A DNA stretch of 64,000 bases from Polynucleobacter parvulilacunae (GTDB taxonomy: Bacteria > Pseudomonadota > Gammaproteobacteria > Burkholderiales > Burkholderiaceae), in contig NZ_JACVPW010000013.1 in the NCBI RefSeq assembly GCF_018881715.1, positions 310,001-374,000 of the forward strand. Direction: 5' to 3'. Below, in pieces: positions 56,240 through 64,000 of this stretch. Position numbers and translations under genes: made by a program. The number at the start of each line of letters is the position of its first letter. The stretch's first letter is position 1. Under the pieces are notes generated by a model that saw nothing but the letters and a program-made list of their open reading frames with translations, did no database searches and was not told the origin of the DNA.

Positions 56240-56866
56240 TTACTGTCCTAGAGGTTTCGGCAAATTGCCGGCATATTTAAAAAGCTGCCCCTCATATTCA
56301 TTCAAAATCTGAGCCAGCGCATCTTGTAGACCTAATACTAAGGCCTCAGGTGTATTGTCTTTAAGGGCGACTCGCTTGGTATATCGGTTTGCACCAATCA
56401 GGGGATTTACTTTGCCCTTACCCGTTGCACTAAGGAAAAATTCTACACTTACAACCGCCTCTGGTTGCTTACGATAATCGCCATAAAACTCTTCTACTGA
56501 TGCTTGCAAATAATAGTAAGGAAAGAGGCTGCTACTTTGACCCACTGTTGACGAGAAAATATTGGCCTTGTTCATCCACTGGCGCTCAGCATTTCCAATC
56601 ATTTCAGCAGGAATAGTCGCGTAAACGTTATAAAAATCTTTTTCATAACGCTGATCACCCGTCCGGTAGACCAACGATCTGCCATCAAAAGGCGGAGTAA
56701 CCGATACAGAACCTATATTGAGCCAAATATCTGTGCGAGCTTGGCGTGGCACCGTAGTTCTATCTGGCGTCACCATCCAAGTCGCGGGCCCTACCGGTGG
56801 TCTAGTGGGCAAAGAGCAGGAAACCAAACCCAAGATAACGAAGAAACATAGTATGAGCCTCTTCAT
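56240..56866 (-). CDS. ABC-type transport auxiliary lipoprotein (PqiC-like)
   Basis: A 208-residue outer-membrane lipoprotein with lipobox LVSC (Cys17). The body has the ABC transport auxiliary component pattern (LNIGSVSVTPPFDGRSLVYRTGDQRYEKDFYN; C-terminal ALVLGLQDALAQILNEYE). Such lipoproteins accompany MCE transporters, PqiC being the studied example. It overlaps the MCE gene by four bases, making it the fourth member of this operon. It presumably helps connect the MCE protein with the outer membrane. Confidence 0.85.
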   Translation of the reverse strand: MKRLILCFFVILGLVSCSLPTRPPVGPATWMVTPDRTTVPRQARTDIWLNIGSVSVTPPFDGRSLVYRTGDQRYEKDFYNVYATIPAEMIGNAERQWMNKANIFSSTVGQSSSLFPYYYLQASVEEFYGDYRKQPEAVVSVEFFLSATGKGKVNPLIGANRYTKRVALKDNTPEALVLGLQDALAQILNEYEGQLFKYAGNLPKPLGQ

Positions 56867-57789
56867 TTCTTCACCCCCGACTCAGCAGCACTACTCTGTG
56901 GTGTGATTTTTTTCGGAGGATCGCTCCAAATCAAGCTTGATGGTGATTGGCTTGCAATGCGGCTAAATTCATTTAAATTCTCGCTCGCCTGCTTAATATT
57001 TTCTATTGTCAATACGGTATCGCCTTGAACACTAGTAATAGTCTGACGTAAAGAAGTGGTTGCCGCGACCAACTCGCGCATCAGAAGACCGATCTCCTCT
57101 TTGTCTGTTGCCTTATTAATACGAGCCATGATGACATTTAACTGCTTAACAGACTCGATCACGCCCTCATTGCCCTTGCCATCTCCCGCCATAAGAACAT
57201 TGAGATTACCTAACAATGCATCCAGTTTCTTCTGAGTGCCATCGAGATTCATATTATTCAAAGCGCCGATCAGGTTCTGAATACCTGAAATAATTTCATC
57301 CGCCTGGTTTGGAAGAGATGGGATGACTGGGTACTCAGGCTTCCAAGAAAAAGGAAGTGGCGTAGTGGCTGATGCATTTGCAACAAAGTCAAACTCGATA
57401 TAGTTCACGCCAGTAATGCCCATTGACTTTACGCGTGCTCGCAGATTATTTTTTACAAACTCGCTAATTTGGTTTTCGTTTACCTTGTCGCCAAAGATTT
57501 GCATTCTGACAACTACATACTGACGACGATCGTGAAATGGCAAGTCCCTTTCATAGATATCGCCAGATAATCCAATTGACGTGACCTGACCTATCTTTAC
57601 CCCGCGGAACCGGACTGCGGCTCCCGCGTCCAAACCAGTTACAGATTGTTTGATATAGGTCTCAACCATAAATGATTTTTGGAAGAATTTACCTCCACCA
57701 AAAATGAGAATTACAGCAATCAGCACGCCAATTGCTGCGAGCACAAAAACGCCTAAGCGAAAATAATTGGGATTTGAGTTATTACTCAT
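56863..57789 (-). CDS. MCE-domain periplasmic lipid-transport protein (MlaD-like)
   Basis: A 308-residue protein with an N-terminal membrane helix (about residues 12-30) and one MCE domain beginning VETYIKQSVTGLDAGAAVRFRGVKIGQV. The C-terminal half (about 160-290) is helical, longer than in E. coli MlaD (183 residues), and could form a needle- or tunnel-like extension. It binds phospholipid or another hydrophobic molecule and works with the ATPase and permease encoded just upstream. It overlaps both neighbours by four bases. Confidence 0.92.
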   Translation of the reverse strand: MSNNSNPNYFRLGVFVLAAIGVLIAVILIFGGGKFFQKSFMVETYIKQSVTGLDAGAAVRFRGVKIGQVTSIGLSGDIYERDLPFHDRRQYVVVRMQIFGDKVNENQISEFVKNNLRARVKSMGITGVNYIEFDFVANASATTPLPFSWKPEYPVIPSLPNQADEIISGIQNLIGALNNMNLDGTQKKLDALLGNLNVLMAGDGKGNEGVIESVKQLNVIMARINKATDKEEIGLLMRELVAATTSLRQTITSVQGDTVLTIENIKQASENLNEFSRIASQSPSSLIWSDPPKKITPQSSAAESGVKK

Positions 57790-58574
57790 GCTGCGTCCTT
57801 GCTCATAATGCGATTAAAGAATTGATGCACTCGTGGATCTTTACTGGTATCGCGCAAAACTTTAGGATCACCCTCGGCGATGATTCCTTTTGCGCCTTTA
57901 TCAAGCATGATCACCTTGTCGGCAATCGCATAGATGCTGGCAAGTTCATGGGAAACAATGACAAAGGTAATGCCTAAGTTTTTTGACAAATCCTGGATCG
58001 TGCTGTCGAGATCAGCAGAGGTGATGGGATCCAGGCCAGCAGATGGCTCGTCTAAGAATAATATTTTGGGGTCAAGCGCCATTGCTCGAGCAATCGCCGC
58101 CCTCTTTTGCATGCCGCCGCTAATCTCACTAGGCATGTAAGCCTCGTAAGGCAATAGACCAACGAGATCAAGCTTACAACGCGCCAATAAATCCATTTGG
58201 GCTTGTGTTAGCTGAGTATATTCCTGCATAAACAAGGTGACGTTATCAAGCAAATTCATGGAACCAAATAAGGCACCCTGTTGATACATCACACCAAAGC
58301 TAGTCATGATCTTCTGACGCTCCGCCCCAACTGCGGTAGTGATATTTTGACCTTCAATAAGAACATTACCGGACAGAGGTTGATAGAGTCCGAATAAGTT
58401 TTTTAGCAAACTGGACTTGCCGCAACCAGAACCACCTAGAATCACAAAAATTTCACCGTAATTCACCTTGAAATTCAGGTTTTGCATCAGCACGTTAGAT
58501 CCATAACCTACGGTGAGGTTCTCTACGTCAATCGCGAATTGAGATTTATTCGGAGATTTTTCTGGCGTATCCAT
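57786..58574 (-). CDS. MCE transporter ATP-binding protein (MlaF-like)
   Basis: A 262-residue ABC ATPase with Walker A GGSGCGKSSL, Q-loop MYQQGALFGSMN, signature SGGMQKRAAIARAM (the SGGM-KR variant of MCE-type ATPases) and Walker B ILFLDEPSAGLDP with the switch His in VSHEL. It powers the MCE lipid transporter. Its ATG shares one base with the permease stop (TGATG) and its stop overlaps the MCE start (ATGA). Confidence 0.94.
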   Translation of the reverse strand: MDTPEKSPNKSQFAIDVENLTVGYGSNVLMQNLNFKVNYGEIFVILGGSGCGKSSLLKNLFGLYQPLSGNVLIEGQNITTAVGAERQKIMTSFGVMYQQGALFGSMNLLDNVTLFMQEYTQLTQAQMDLLARCKLDLVGLLPYEAYMPSEISGGMQKRAAIARAMALDPKILFLDEPSAGLDPITSADLDSTIQDLSKNLGITFVIVSHELASIYAIADKVIMLDKGAKGIIAEGDPKVLRDTSKDPRVHQFFNRIMSKDAA

Positions 58575-59746
58575 CAGAAACCTGTCTTATAGGAAATGAA
58601 GGCGAAGATGCCGTCGACCACCACGATTAAAACAATGCTACTCACTACAGCTCGGGTTGCTGAAATACCTACTGCAGCCGCTCCATTGCCGGTTTGCATA
58701 CCGCGTAGGCAACCAACAGCAGAAACCACCACACCAAAAAGTGTAGCCTTGATTAATCCCGAGCCAATATCTTCGATATCAACAGCAGACAGCATGCCGT
58801 TATAGAAATTAATAAATGGAATGCCATAAATCAGCATCGTCAACATGGAGGAAAAAATACTGACGATATCGGCAAATAAAGTCAAAATTGGCGCGACTAG
58901 AATGCCCGCTAAAACACGTGGCACGACTAGAAAACGAATTGGGCTTAAGCCGCCAGAAACAAGCGCATCCACTTCGCTGTTCACAGTCATCGTGCCAATC
59001 TCGGCAGCAAACGCTGCTGAAGATCGTCCCGCCAACAAAATGGCAGTAATCAATGGACCCATTTCTCGCACAATACCCAGCGCTGCTAGTGGCCCTACAA
59101 AGGATACGGCGCCAAACTGCTGCATACCAATAGCCGCTTGGAAGGAAAGGATGACGCCAATCAAAAAGGCTACTAGTCCAACGATAGGTAACGCTGCGAT
59201 ACCTGCTTGCACGGCGGCATTCACAAAGTCACCCCAGCGCACTTGATTGGGGTGACGAATAGACCAAGCTAAATCAGATGCGAGATGCCCAGTAAATGAG
59301 ATTAAGCCAACTGCATCATCAATTAAATTTTGAACGGCCATTCCAGTGCTAACAACAAAACTTCTTTTGGGCTTTACAGCAGGAACGGGAAATAAATTAC
59401 TAATGGGGTTGAATTCACCAAGCAAAGGTTCGTAGCGTTGATCTAAGCCGACAACTTCAAACTTTGCACCCACTCTTGTTTGCGCTTCTTCAACGCCAAT
59501 CAGAAATGCAATACCGGCACCATCCAAAAAAGTAACTTTGGATGCATCAAAAGTGAGTGACTTACTTTTGCTATCACCCTGCTTTAGCCATGCATCTTGA
59601 GAGTCGCGGATTTGAGTCCAAACCCCACCTAAGGAATAGACATTCACAATGCCATTCAGTGACACCTTTGCGGTATTGACGTCTTCTACTGCCCAAATGG
59701 CAACTGGGGCCTCAGAAACGGCAGAAATGGTGTCAGAAATGCTCAT
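58574..59746 (-). CDS. MlaE-family permease with fused N-terminal STAS domain
   Basis: A 390-residue protein combining a STAS (MlaB-like) domain at about residues 20-115 (LTFDASKVTFLDGAGIAFLIGVEEAQTRVG) and an MlaE permease at about 145-390 (VGLVAFLIGVILSFQAAIGMQQFGA, EMGPLITAILLAGRSSAAFAAEIGTM, VVPRVLAG). In E. coli, MlaB and MlaE are separate proteins; the fusion occurs in many other MCE systems. The ATG at 59746 has no Shine-Dalgarno sequence (the bases before it read CTCCTT). A TATAGT box ends six bases before the ATG, so the transcript may be leaderless. Confidence 0.92.
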   Translation of the reverse strand: MSISDTISAVSEAPVAIWAVEDVNTAKVSLNGIVNVYSLGGVWTQIRDSQDAWLKQGDSKSKSLTFDASKVTFLDGAGIAFLIGVEEAQTRVGAKFEVVGLDQRYEPLLGEFNPISNLFPVPAVKPKRSFVVSTGMAVQNLIDDAVGLISFTGHLASDLAWSIRHPNQVRWGDFVNAAVQAGIAALPIVGLVAFLIGVILSFQAAIGMQQFGAVSFVGPLAALGIVREMGPLITAILLAGRSSAAFAAEIGTMTVNSEVDALVSGGLSPIRFLVVPRVLAGILVAPILTLFADIVSIFSSMLTMLIYGIPFINFYNGMLSAVDIEDIGSGLIKATLFGVVVSAVGCLRGMQTGNGAAAVGISATRAVVSSIVLIVVVDGIFAFISYKTGF

Positions 59747-59752
59747 AAGGAG

Positions 59753-59758
59753 ACTATA
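59753..59758 (-). promoter_or_regulatory. Candidate -10 box for the MCE operon
   Basis: TATAGT on the minus strand, placed so that a transcript starting seven bases downstream begins at the A of the permease ATG. No good -35 is visible. The only other room for a promoter is the 44 bases between this ATG and the tRNA terminator. Confidence 0.35.
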
Positions 59759-59790
59759 AGGGATCTGCGTGAAAGTACCGAGAAACCGCT

Positions 59791-59828
59791 AAAAAAGGAA
59801 AAGGGCCTAGTTTTTCAACTAGGCCCTT
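59791..59828 (-). terminator. Rho-independent terminator of tRNA-Arg
   Basis: Perfect 12-base-pair stem AAGGGCCTAGTT / AACTAGGCCCTT with a GAAA tetraloop, followed by TTCCTTTTTT, starting seven bases after the tRNA 3' end. It insulates the tRNA from the MCE operon. Confidence 0.95.
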
Positions 59829-59835
59829 AATAAGG

Positions 59836-59912
59836 TGGTGCGGCTGGCAGGAATTGAACCCACGACCCCTTGGTTCGTAGCCAAGTACTCTATCCAGCTG
59901 AGCTACAGCCGC
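59836..59912 (-). tRNA. tRNA-Arg (anticodon ACG)
   Basis: A 77-base tRNA with encoded CCA: acceptor GCGGCTG / CAGCCGC, D-arm GTAGCTCAGCTGGATAGAGTAC, anticodon loop CTACGAA (anticodon ACG, A34 normally edited to inosine), T-arm GTGGGTTCAATTCCTGC. The order of elements closely follows E. coli tRNA-Arg(ACG). It is divergent from greB, 18 bases from its ATG, and has its own terminator. Confidence 0.97.
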
Positions 59913-59930
59913 AACAGCCATAATTATGCC

Positions 59931-60431
59931 ATGGAAGAGAAGAACTACATCACCCCCGCTGGACACGAACGTATCAAGACCGAGCTCCTACAGCTCTTGA
60001 ACCTTGATAGACCGGAGGTTGTAAAGGTGGTGCACTGGGCCGCCAGCAATGGCGACCGGTCTGAAAATGGCGACTATATCTACGGGAAAAAGCGACTTCG
60101 GGAGATTGATAGACGAATCCGCTTCCTTAATAAACGTCTGGAATTTGCCGTAGTTGTCGATAATTCCGCCCGAAAATCTGGCGAAAGTGACTCTGAGCAG
60201 GTCTTCTTTGGAGCTACTGTGACCTATTCGGCCCTGGAGGGGTTAGAAGCCAACAAACAGACTGAGATCACCATAGTCGGTGTAGATGAGGTTGACCTGG
60301 ATAAGGGGCACGTCAGTTGGGTATCCCCAATTGCAAAAGCCTTAATTAAGTCTCGGATTGGAGATTGTGTCTTTATTCAAACTCCAACTGGGCCCGCTGA
60401 AATTGAAATCTTAGACGTTCAATACCTTTAG
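59931..60431 (+). CDS. greB: Transcription elongation factor GreB
   Basis: GreB enters the secondary channel of stalled RNA polymerase and stimulates cleavage of backtracked RNA. The 166-residue protein has the N-terminal coiled coil with the acidic tip in SNGDRSENGDYIYGKKRLREIDRRI, which marks GreB rather than GreA, and a C-terminal FKBP-like domain (VFFGATVTYSALEG to the end). I chose ATG at 59931 because family members start there; the frame is open further upstream but runs through the tRNA. There is no obvious Shine-Dalgarno sequence, and its promoter must overlap the tRNA gene. It is convergent with spoT. Confidence 0.95.
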   Translation: MEEKNYITPAGHERIKTELLQLLNLDRPEVVKVVHWAASNGDRSENGDYIYGKKRLREIDRRIRFLNKRLEFAVVVDNSARKSGESDSEQVFFGATVTYSALEGLEANKQTEITIVGVDEVDLDKGHVSWVSPIAKALIKSRIGDCVFIQTPTGPAEIEILDVQYL

Positions 60432-60461
60432 AGTTGCGTGGTATTAGTGACTCTCGGACTT

Positions 60462-62867
60462 CTAGGCGGCACGAGTGCGAGTGACTCGCATTACATCAGG
60501 ATTGGAACGTAAGCTGCGCATTACCTTAGAGAGATGCAAGCGATCGTAAACCTGGATCGTAAAGCGAATAGTGACTGAATCTTCTTTGAAGCGATCTTCC
60601 ATAGAAACATTCATGATATTCGAATCGGCGGATGTTACGCTGCTTGCTACTCTTGCCAGCACACCCTTACCTTGTCTGGTATCAATTGCGAGGTCTAATT
60701 CAAATTCGCGATTAAGCTCTTTGCCCCACTCCACTTCAACCCACTTATCACTATCTTTAGATAGCATGCGCAATGCTAAAGGACAGTCGTTAGTGTGGAC
60801 TTGTAGGCCCTCGCCTTTGCCGAGATAACCAATGATGTTGTCGCCCGGAATAGGATGGCAGCAGGTTTGAAAGTGAATAGAGTTGCCTTCACGACCATCT
60901 ACCAAAATAGCTTGGCGTTGGTGGTGGTGACCCACCTCTTGATTTGGGGCGACCCAGTCGGCAACACCTAAGCGCATTTGCTCAGCGCCACCCTCGTCAT
61001 CAATAAGAATCTTCAGACGAATGGCTAGCTCTTGGGGAGAGCGCCGACCTAAAGCGATATTGACGCAGGCTTCCTCGCGGGTTTTATCCCCCGTCCAGTG
61101 CATGAGTTTTTCCCAAATCTCTGGACTAAGTAAAGCGGCATCAACCCCTTGCTGGCGTAATGCATTTGCCAAGAGTCGTTCACCCAATTGAAGCGATTCA
61201 GAGTAGTGCTTGGTTTTGAGTGAGTGACGAATCGAAGCGCGGGCTTTACCAGTTCGCACAAAAGCCAACCAACCTGGGTTTGGTTGTGAGCTAGCAGACG
61301 TAATGACTTCAACAATGTCGCTATTTTTAAGTTCGCTACGCAAAGGCAACTGCAGGCCATTAATCTTCACAGCCACGCAAGTATTACCAAGATCACTATG
61401 GATGGAGTAAGCGAAGTCTAGAGCGGTTGCACCTCTAGGCAGAGCCCTAATCTGACCGGTAGGCGTAAAGACGTAAACCGCATCAGGGAACAAATCAATT
61501 TTGACATGCTCAAGGAATTCTTGAGAATCGCCACTGCTATCTTGAATATCAATCAAAGATTGCAACCATTGATGGGCTCGGTTTTGCACCTCACTCATAT
61601 CAGGCGAACCATCTTTATAAGCCCAGTGCGCAGCAACACCTGCTTCAGCCACAGCATGCATATCTGTTGTTCGAATCTGAAACTCCACCGGCACCCCCGA
61701 TGGTCCCAATAAGGTGGTGTGTAAGGACTGATAACCATTTAACTTCGGAATGGCGATGTAATCCTTAAATTTGCCAGGCATCGGCTTATATAAAGAATGC
61801 AGAATGCCTAAGGCACGGTAACACTCATCAATTGAATGTACCGTTACACGGAAGGCATACACATCTAGCACTTGTGAAAAACTGAGATGCTTTGAACGCA
61901 TCTTGCTATAGATACTAAAGAGCGTCTTCTCGCGGCCACGCAGATCCACATCCAAATTAGCCTTAGCAAAAGCCATGCGAGAGGCTTGCAAAATCTTCTC
62001 GACCATTTCCTTGCGATTACCACGCGCCCGTTTTACAGCGCCTTCAATCACTCTAAAACGCATCGGCATAGAGTAACGGAAACTCAGGTCTTGAAGGTCG
62101 CGATAAATAATGTTTAAGCCAAGACGATGTGCAATGGGGGCGTAGATTTCAATTGTTTCAGCGGCTACTCGGCGACGCTTCTCCATCGGCACGGCATCAA
62201 GTGTGCGCATATTGTGCGTACGATCAGCCAGCTTGACCAAGATGACGCGGACATCGCGCGCCATAGCCATAAACATTTTGCGAAAGCTCTCTGCTTGCGC
62301 TTCTGCGTGACTTTGAAACTCTAATTTATCAAGCTTGGTTAAGCCCTCAACGAGCTCTGCGACTTTATTGCCAAACTTTTCAACCAGGTCTGCCTTGGTA
62401 CAGCCCGTGTCTTCAATTACATCATGCAATAAAGCAGCCATGATGGATGGAGCATCCAAGCGCCATGTAGCGCAGAGCTCAGCTACAGCAACTGGATGGG
62501 TAATGTAAGGTTCGCCGCTATGACGATATTGACCCAAATGGGCTGCATCCGAAAACTGAAAAGCCTTCTTGATTTGCACAATCTCATCAGGCTTTAGATA
62601 AGAAAGCTTTGCAAGCAATCCCTCAATTGAAACTACCTGATGCTTTAGGGGAAGATTAGGCGCAGATGTTGGGCCAAATAAATGGCGACTCGATTGAGCC
62701 AACAAACTAGCAATGATGGATTTTTTACCGCTTTGATTTGAGTTGTCAGAATCGATGTCTAACAACTGGGCTTGAGCTGAGCCTTGTGATAAATCCAGCG
62801 AAGCATCTTTAGACGAGATGCTTCCTGATTTTTCCGATGTTTTGTCTATTCCTAAAGGGAGCTCCAC
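60462..62867 (-). CDS. spoT: Bifunctional (p)ppGpp synthetase/hydrolase (SpoT/Rel)
   Basis: Controls the stringent-response alarmone. The 801-residue protein has an N-terminal HD hydrolase with intact His124, His148-Asp149 (LLHDVIEDT) and Asp215 (KLADRTHNMRTL), a synthetase domain with GKFKDYIAIPKLNGYQSLHTT (the FKD basic loop of bifunctional enzymes) and EFQIRTTDMHAVAE, then TGS and C-terminal ACT domains. About 75 Ser/Asp/Gln-rich residues precede the HD domain, longer than in E. coli SpoT (702 residues). The start is GTG at 62867, with AAGGAG seven bases upstream, a strong site. It follows rpoZ by 15 bases in the yicC-gmk-rpoZ-spoT order. Confidence 0.95.
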   Translation of the reverse strand: MELPLGIDKTSEKSGSISSKDASLDLSQGSAQAQLLDIDSDNSNQSGKKSIIASLLAQSSRHLFGPTSAPNLPLKHQVVSIEGLLAKLSYLKPDEIVQIKKAFQFSDAAHLGQYRHSGEPYITHPVAVAELCATWRLDAPSIMAALLHDVIEDTGCTKADLVEKFGNKVAELVEGLTKLDKLEFQSHAEAQAESFRKMFMAMARDVRVILVKLADRTHNMRTLDAVPMEKRRRVAAETIEIYAPIAHRLGLNIIYRDLQDLSFRYSMPMRFRVIEGAVKRARGNRKEMVEKILQASRMAFAKANLDVDLRGREKTLFSIYSKMRSKHLSFSQVLDVYAFRVTVHSIDECYRALGILHSLYKPMPGKFKDYIAIPKLNGYQSLHTTLLGPSGVPVEFQIRTTDMHAVAEAGVAAHWAYKDGSPDMSEVQNRAHQWLQSLIDIQDSSGDSQEFLEHVKIDLFPDAVYVFTPTGQIRALPRGATALDFAYSIHSDLGNTCVAVKINGLQLPLRSELKNSDIVEVITSASSQPNPGWLAFVRTGKARASIRHSLKTKHYSESLQLGERLLANALRQQGVDAALLSPEIWEKLMHWTGDKTREEACVNIALGRRSPQELAIRLKILIDDEGGAEQMRLGVADWVAPNQEVGHHHQRQAILVDGREGNSIHFQTCCHPIPGDNIIGYLGKGEGLQVHTNDCPLALRMLSKDSDKWVEVEWGKELNREFELDLAIDTRQGKGVLARVASSVTSADSNIMNVSMEDRFKEDSVTIRFTIQVYDRLHLSKVMRSLRSNPDVMRVTRTRAA

Positions 62868-62882
62868 ACCGGAACTCCTTAA

Positions 62883-63086
62883 TTACAGGGGTACTTTGGT
62901 CAACATGTCACGGTCAGTCACACCAGCAGCTACTTCACGTAAAGCAACTACAGTAGCTTTATCTCTGGACTCAACGCGTGGGGAGTGACCTTGTACCAAT
63001 TGGCGAGCACGATACGTCGCAGCCAAAACCAATTCGAAACGATTTGGGATAGTTTTAAGGCAATCTTCTACAGTAATACGGGCCAT
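62883..63086 (-). CDS. rpoZ: DNA-directed RNA polymerase subunit omega
   Basis: A 67-residue assembly factor for the beta-prime subunit. [30 protein letters not shown] and [13 protein letters not shown] are diagnostic of RpoZ. In E. coli omega forms part of a ppGpp site, which fits its place before spoT. It lies 44 bases after gmk. Confidence 0.97.
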   Translation of the reverse strand: MARITVEDCLKTIPNRFELVLAATYRARQLVQGHSPRVESRDKATVVALREVAAGVTDRDMLTKVPL

Positions 63087-63130
63087 GCTGAACTCACTTA
63101 ATTTAGCTTCAATACCTATAGGATAACTGA

Positions 63131-63769
63131 TTAGACCCCGAGTCGCTTTAAAAGGGCTGGATTCCTGGCCATACTGGGCCCAGAACGCAAGCGGCTCGAA
63201 GCCAATATATGCTTTAAATCGACCAAGGCTTGATCAAACGAATCGTTTACTACGATGTAATCCGCTTCGTGGGCATGCAGGAGCTCAACGTGGGCAGCTG
63301 CTACGCGGCGTTGGATAGTTGCCTCATCATCCTGACCACGCTTACGCAGACGCTCCTCTAAAGCCTCAATTGATGGCGGAAAGATGAAAATCCACTGCAC
63401 AGAAGAAATTAACTTCCGAATTTGTTGGGCACCCTGCCAATCGATCTCCAGCATGACGTCACTACCCGCCTGCATTTGGGATTCAATCCAAGGTTTTGAT
63501 GTTCCATAAAAATGCCCATGGACTTCAGCCCATTCTAAAAAGTGGCCTTGGTCGCGCTCTTGCAGAAAATCTTCTTTGGTCAAAAAGCGGTAATCCTTAC
63601 CATCCACCTCGCCAGGTCTTGGGGCACGAGTAGTGGTTGATAGCGATAGCTTCAGCCCCGCATCATCTTTTAAGAGCGCGTTAACTAATGAAGACTTACC
63701 TGCGCCCGATGGCGCAACAATCATCAACATGCTGCCTTGATAGGATGGCGTCAGAGTGGAGTTAGTCAT
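63131..63769 (-). CDS. gmk: Guanylate kinase
   Basis: Phosphorylates GMP to GDP. The 212-residue protein has P-loop [15 protein letters not shown] (residues 18-32), the GMP-binding [19 protein letters not shown] and [16 protein letters not shown], and the lid [16 protein letters not shown]. It lies 14 bases after yicC and upstream of rpoZ. Confidence 0.97.
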   Translation of the reverse strand: MTNSTLTPSYQGSMLMIVAPSGAGKSSLVNALLKDDAGLKLSLSTTTRAPRPGEVDGKDYRFLTKEDFLQERDQGHFLEWAEVHGHFYGTSKPWIESQMQAGSDVMLEIDWQGAQQIRKLISSVQWIFIFPPSIEALEERLRKRGQDDEATIQRRVAAAHVELLHAHEADYIVVNDSFDQALVDLKHILASSRLRSGPSMARNPALLKRLGV

Positions 63770-63783
63770 AAATGAAATATGGG

Positions 63784-64000
63784 TTACTCAAGGTTTTGAA
63801 CTTGCTCACGCATTTGCTCGATAAATAACTTGAGCTCAAGCGCGGCTTGTGTACATTCTTCGGAAACAGACTTTGAACTTAAGGTATTGGCTTCGCGATT
63901 GAGTTCCTGCATCAGAAAATCTAAGCGCTTACCAACCGGGCCTTTGCCTGCAAGTGCAGTATCAACGGCTTGAAGATGGGTCTTGAGACGCGCAAACTCT
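63784..64000 (-). CDS. yicC: YicC-family endoribonuclease, C-terminal end (cut by window edge)
   Basis: The last 72 residues of a YicC/DUF1732 protein. The segment VGKRLDFLMQELNREANTLS followed by SKS and ending KLFIEQMREQVQNLE is the conserved YicC C-terminus. YicC has been described as an endoribonuclease in E. coli. The N-terminal part lies beyond the window. It is the first gene here of the yicC-gmk-rpoZ-spoT series. Confidence 0.92.
   Translation of the reverse strand, partial: EFARLKTHLQAVDTALAGKGPVGKRLDFLMQELNREANTLSSKSVSEECTQAALELKLFIEQMREQVQNLE

Noticed and set aside
59835-59930. In-frame N-terminal extension of GreB
   Set aside because: It would translate through the antisense strand of tRNA-Arg; GreB starts at 59931.

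Overview
The window is a dense, mostly housekeeping stretch of a bacterial chromosome. The gene order (rpsO-pnp-qor-tpiA-secG-tRNA-Leu-nuoA..N, ilvBHC-psd-pssA-leuA, yicC-gmk-rpoZ-spoT), the orphan Bug/TctC solute receptors and the DUF1178/DUF3619/DUF3106 families point to a betaproteobacterium of the order Burkholderiales. The fairly low GC (judged by eye, not computed) and short intergenic gaps make a Polynucleobacter-like freshwater bacterium my best guess; the genus is an inference. I see no insertion sequence, prophage, CRISPR array or rRNA, and no gene-free stretch longer than 300 bases.

Layout. 1-7325 (minus): carB (cut by the window edge), carA, prpE, a MltD-type lytic transglycosylase and gloB. 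7332-13900 (plus): a YafS-like methyltransferase, rnhA, an RND efflux pair and dnaQ; this is the familiar gloB/yafS/rnhA/dnaQ neighbourhood with a pump inserted before dnaQ. 13920-20935: catabolic and accessory genes (tartrate/D-malate dehydrogenase family, SprT-like protein, amidase, Bug receptor, old yellow enzyme, methylmalonate-semialdehyde dehydrogenase). 21013-41953 (minus): one long run from rpsO through pnp, qor, tpiA, secG, tRNA-Leu(GAG) and the fourteen complex I genes to a Nudix hydrolase and DUF1178.

42181-49505: a SYLF-domain protein, then (minus) ilvB-ilvH-ilvC-psd-pssA-leuA. Between pssA and leuA lies a 25-codon leucine-rich leader peptide followed by a terminator hairpin, a textbook arrangement for leucine attenuation. 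49699-51912 (plus): an ECF sigma factor, a one-TM DUF3619 protein, a secreted DUF3106 protein and an RDD membrane protein. 51922-56235 (minus): an FtsX-type permease coupled to an SDR with altered catalytic residues, and a second Bug receptor. 56240-59746 (minus): a four-gene MCE lipid-transport operon. 59836-64000: tRNA-Arg(ACG), greB, then spoT, rpoZ, gmk and the end of yicC.

The most interesting signals are regulatory RNA: the leuA attenuator with a matching antiterminator pairing, and a possible pseudoknot in the pnp leader next to a strong rpsO terminator. The sigma-DUF3619-DUF3106-RDD unit is the best candidate for a poorly described protein system. Many start codons are TTG or GTG; where an upstream in-frame start was possible I chose by Shine-Dalgarno spacing and known family N-termini, and say so in the entry.
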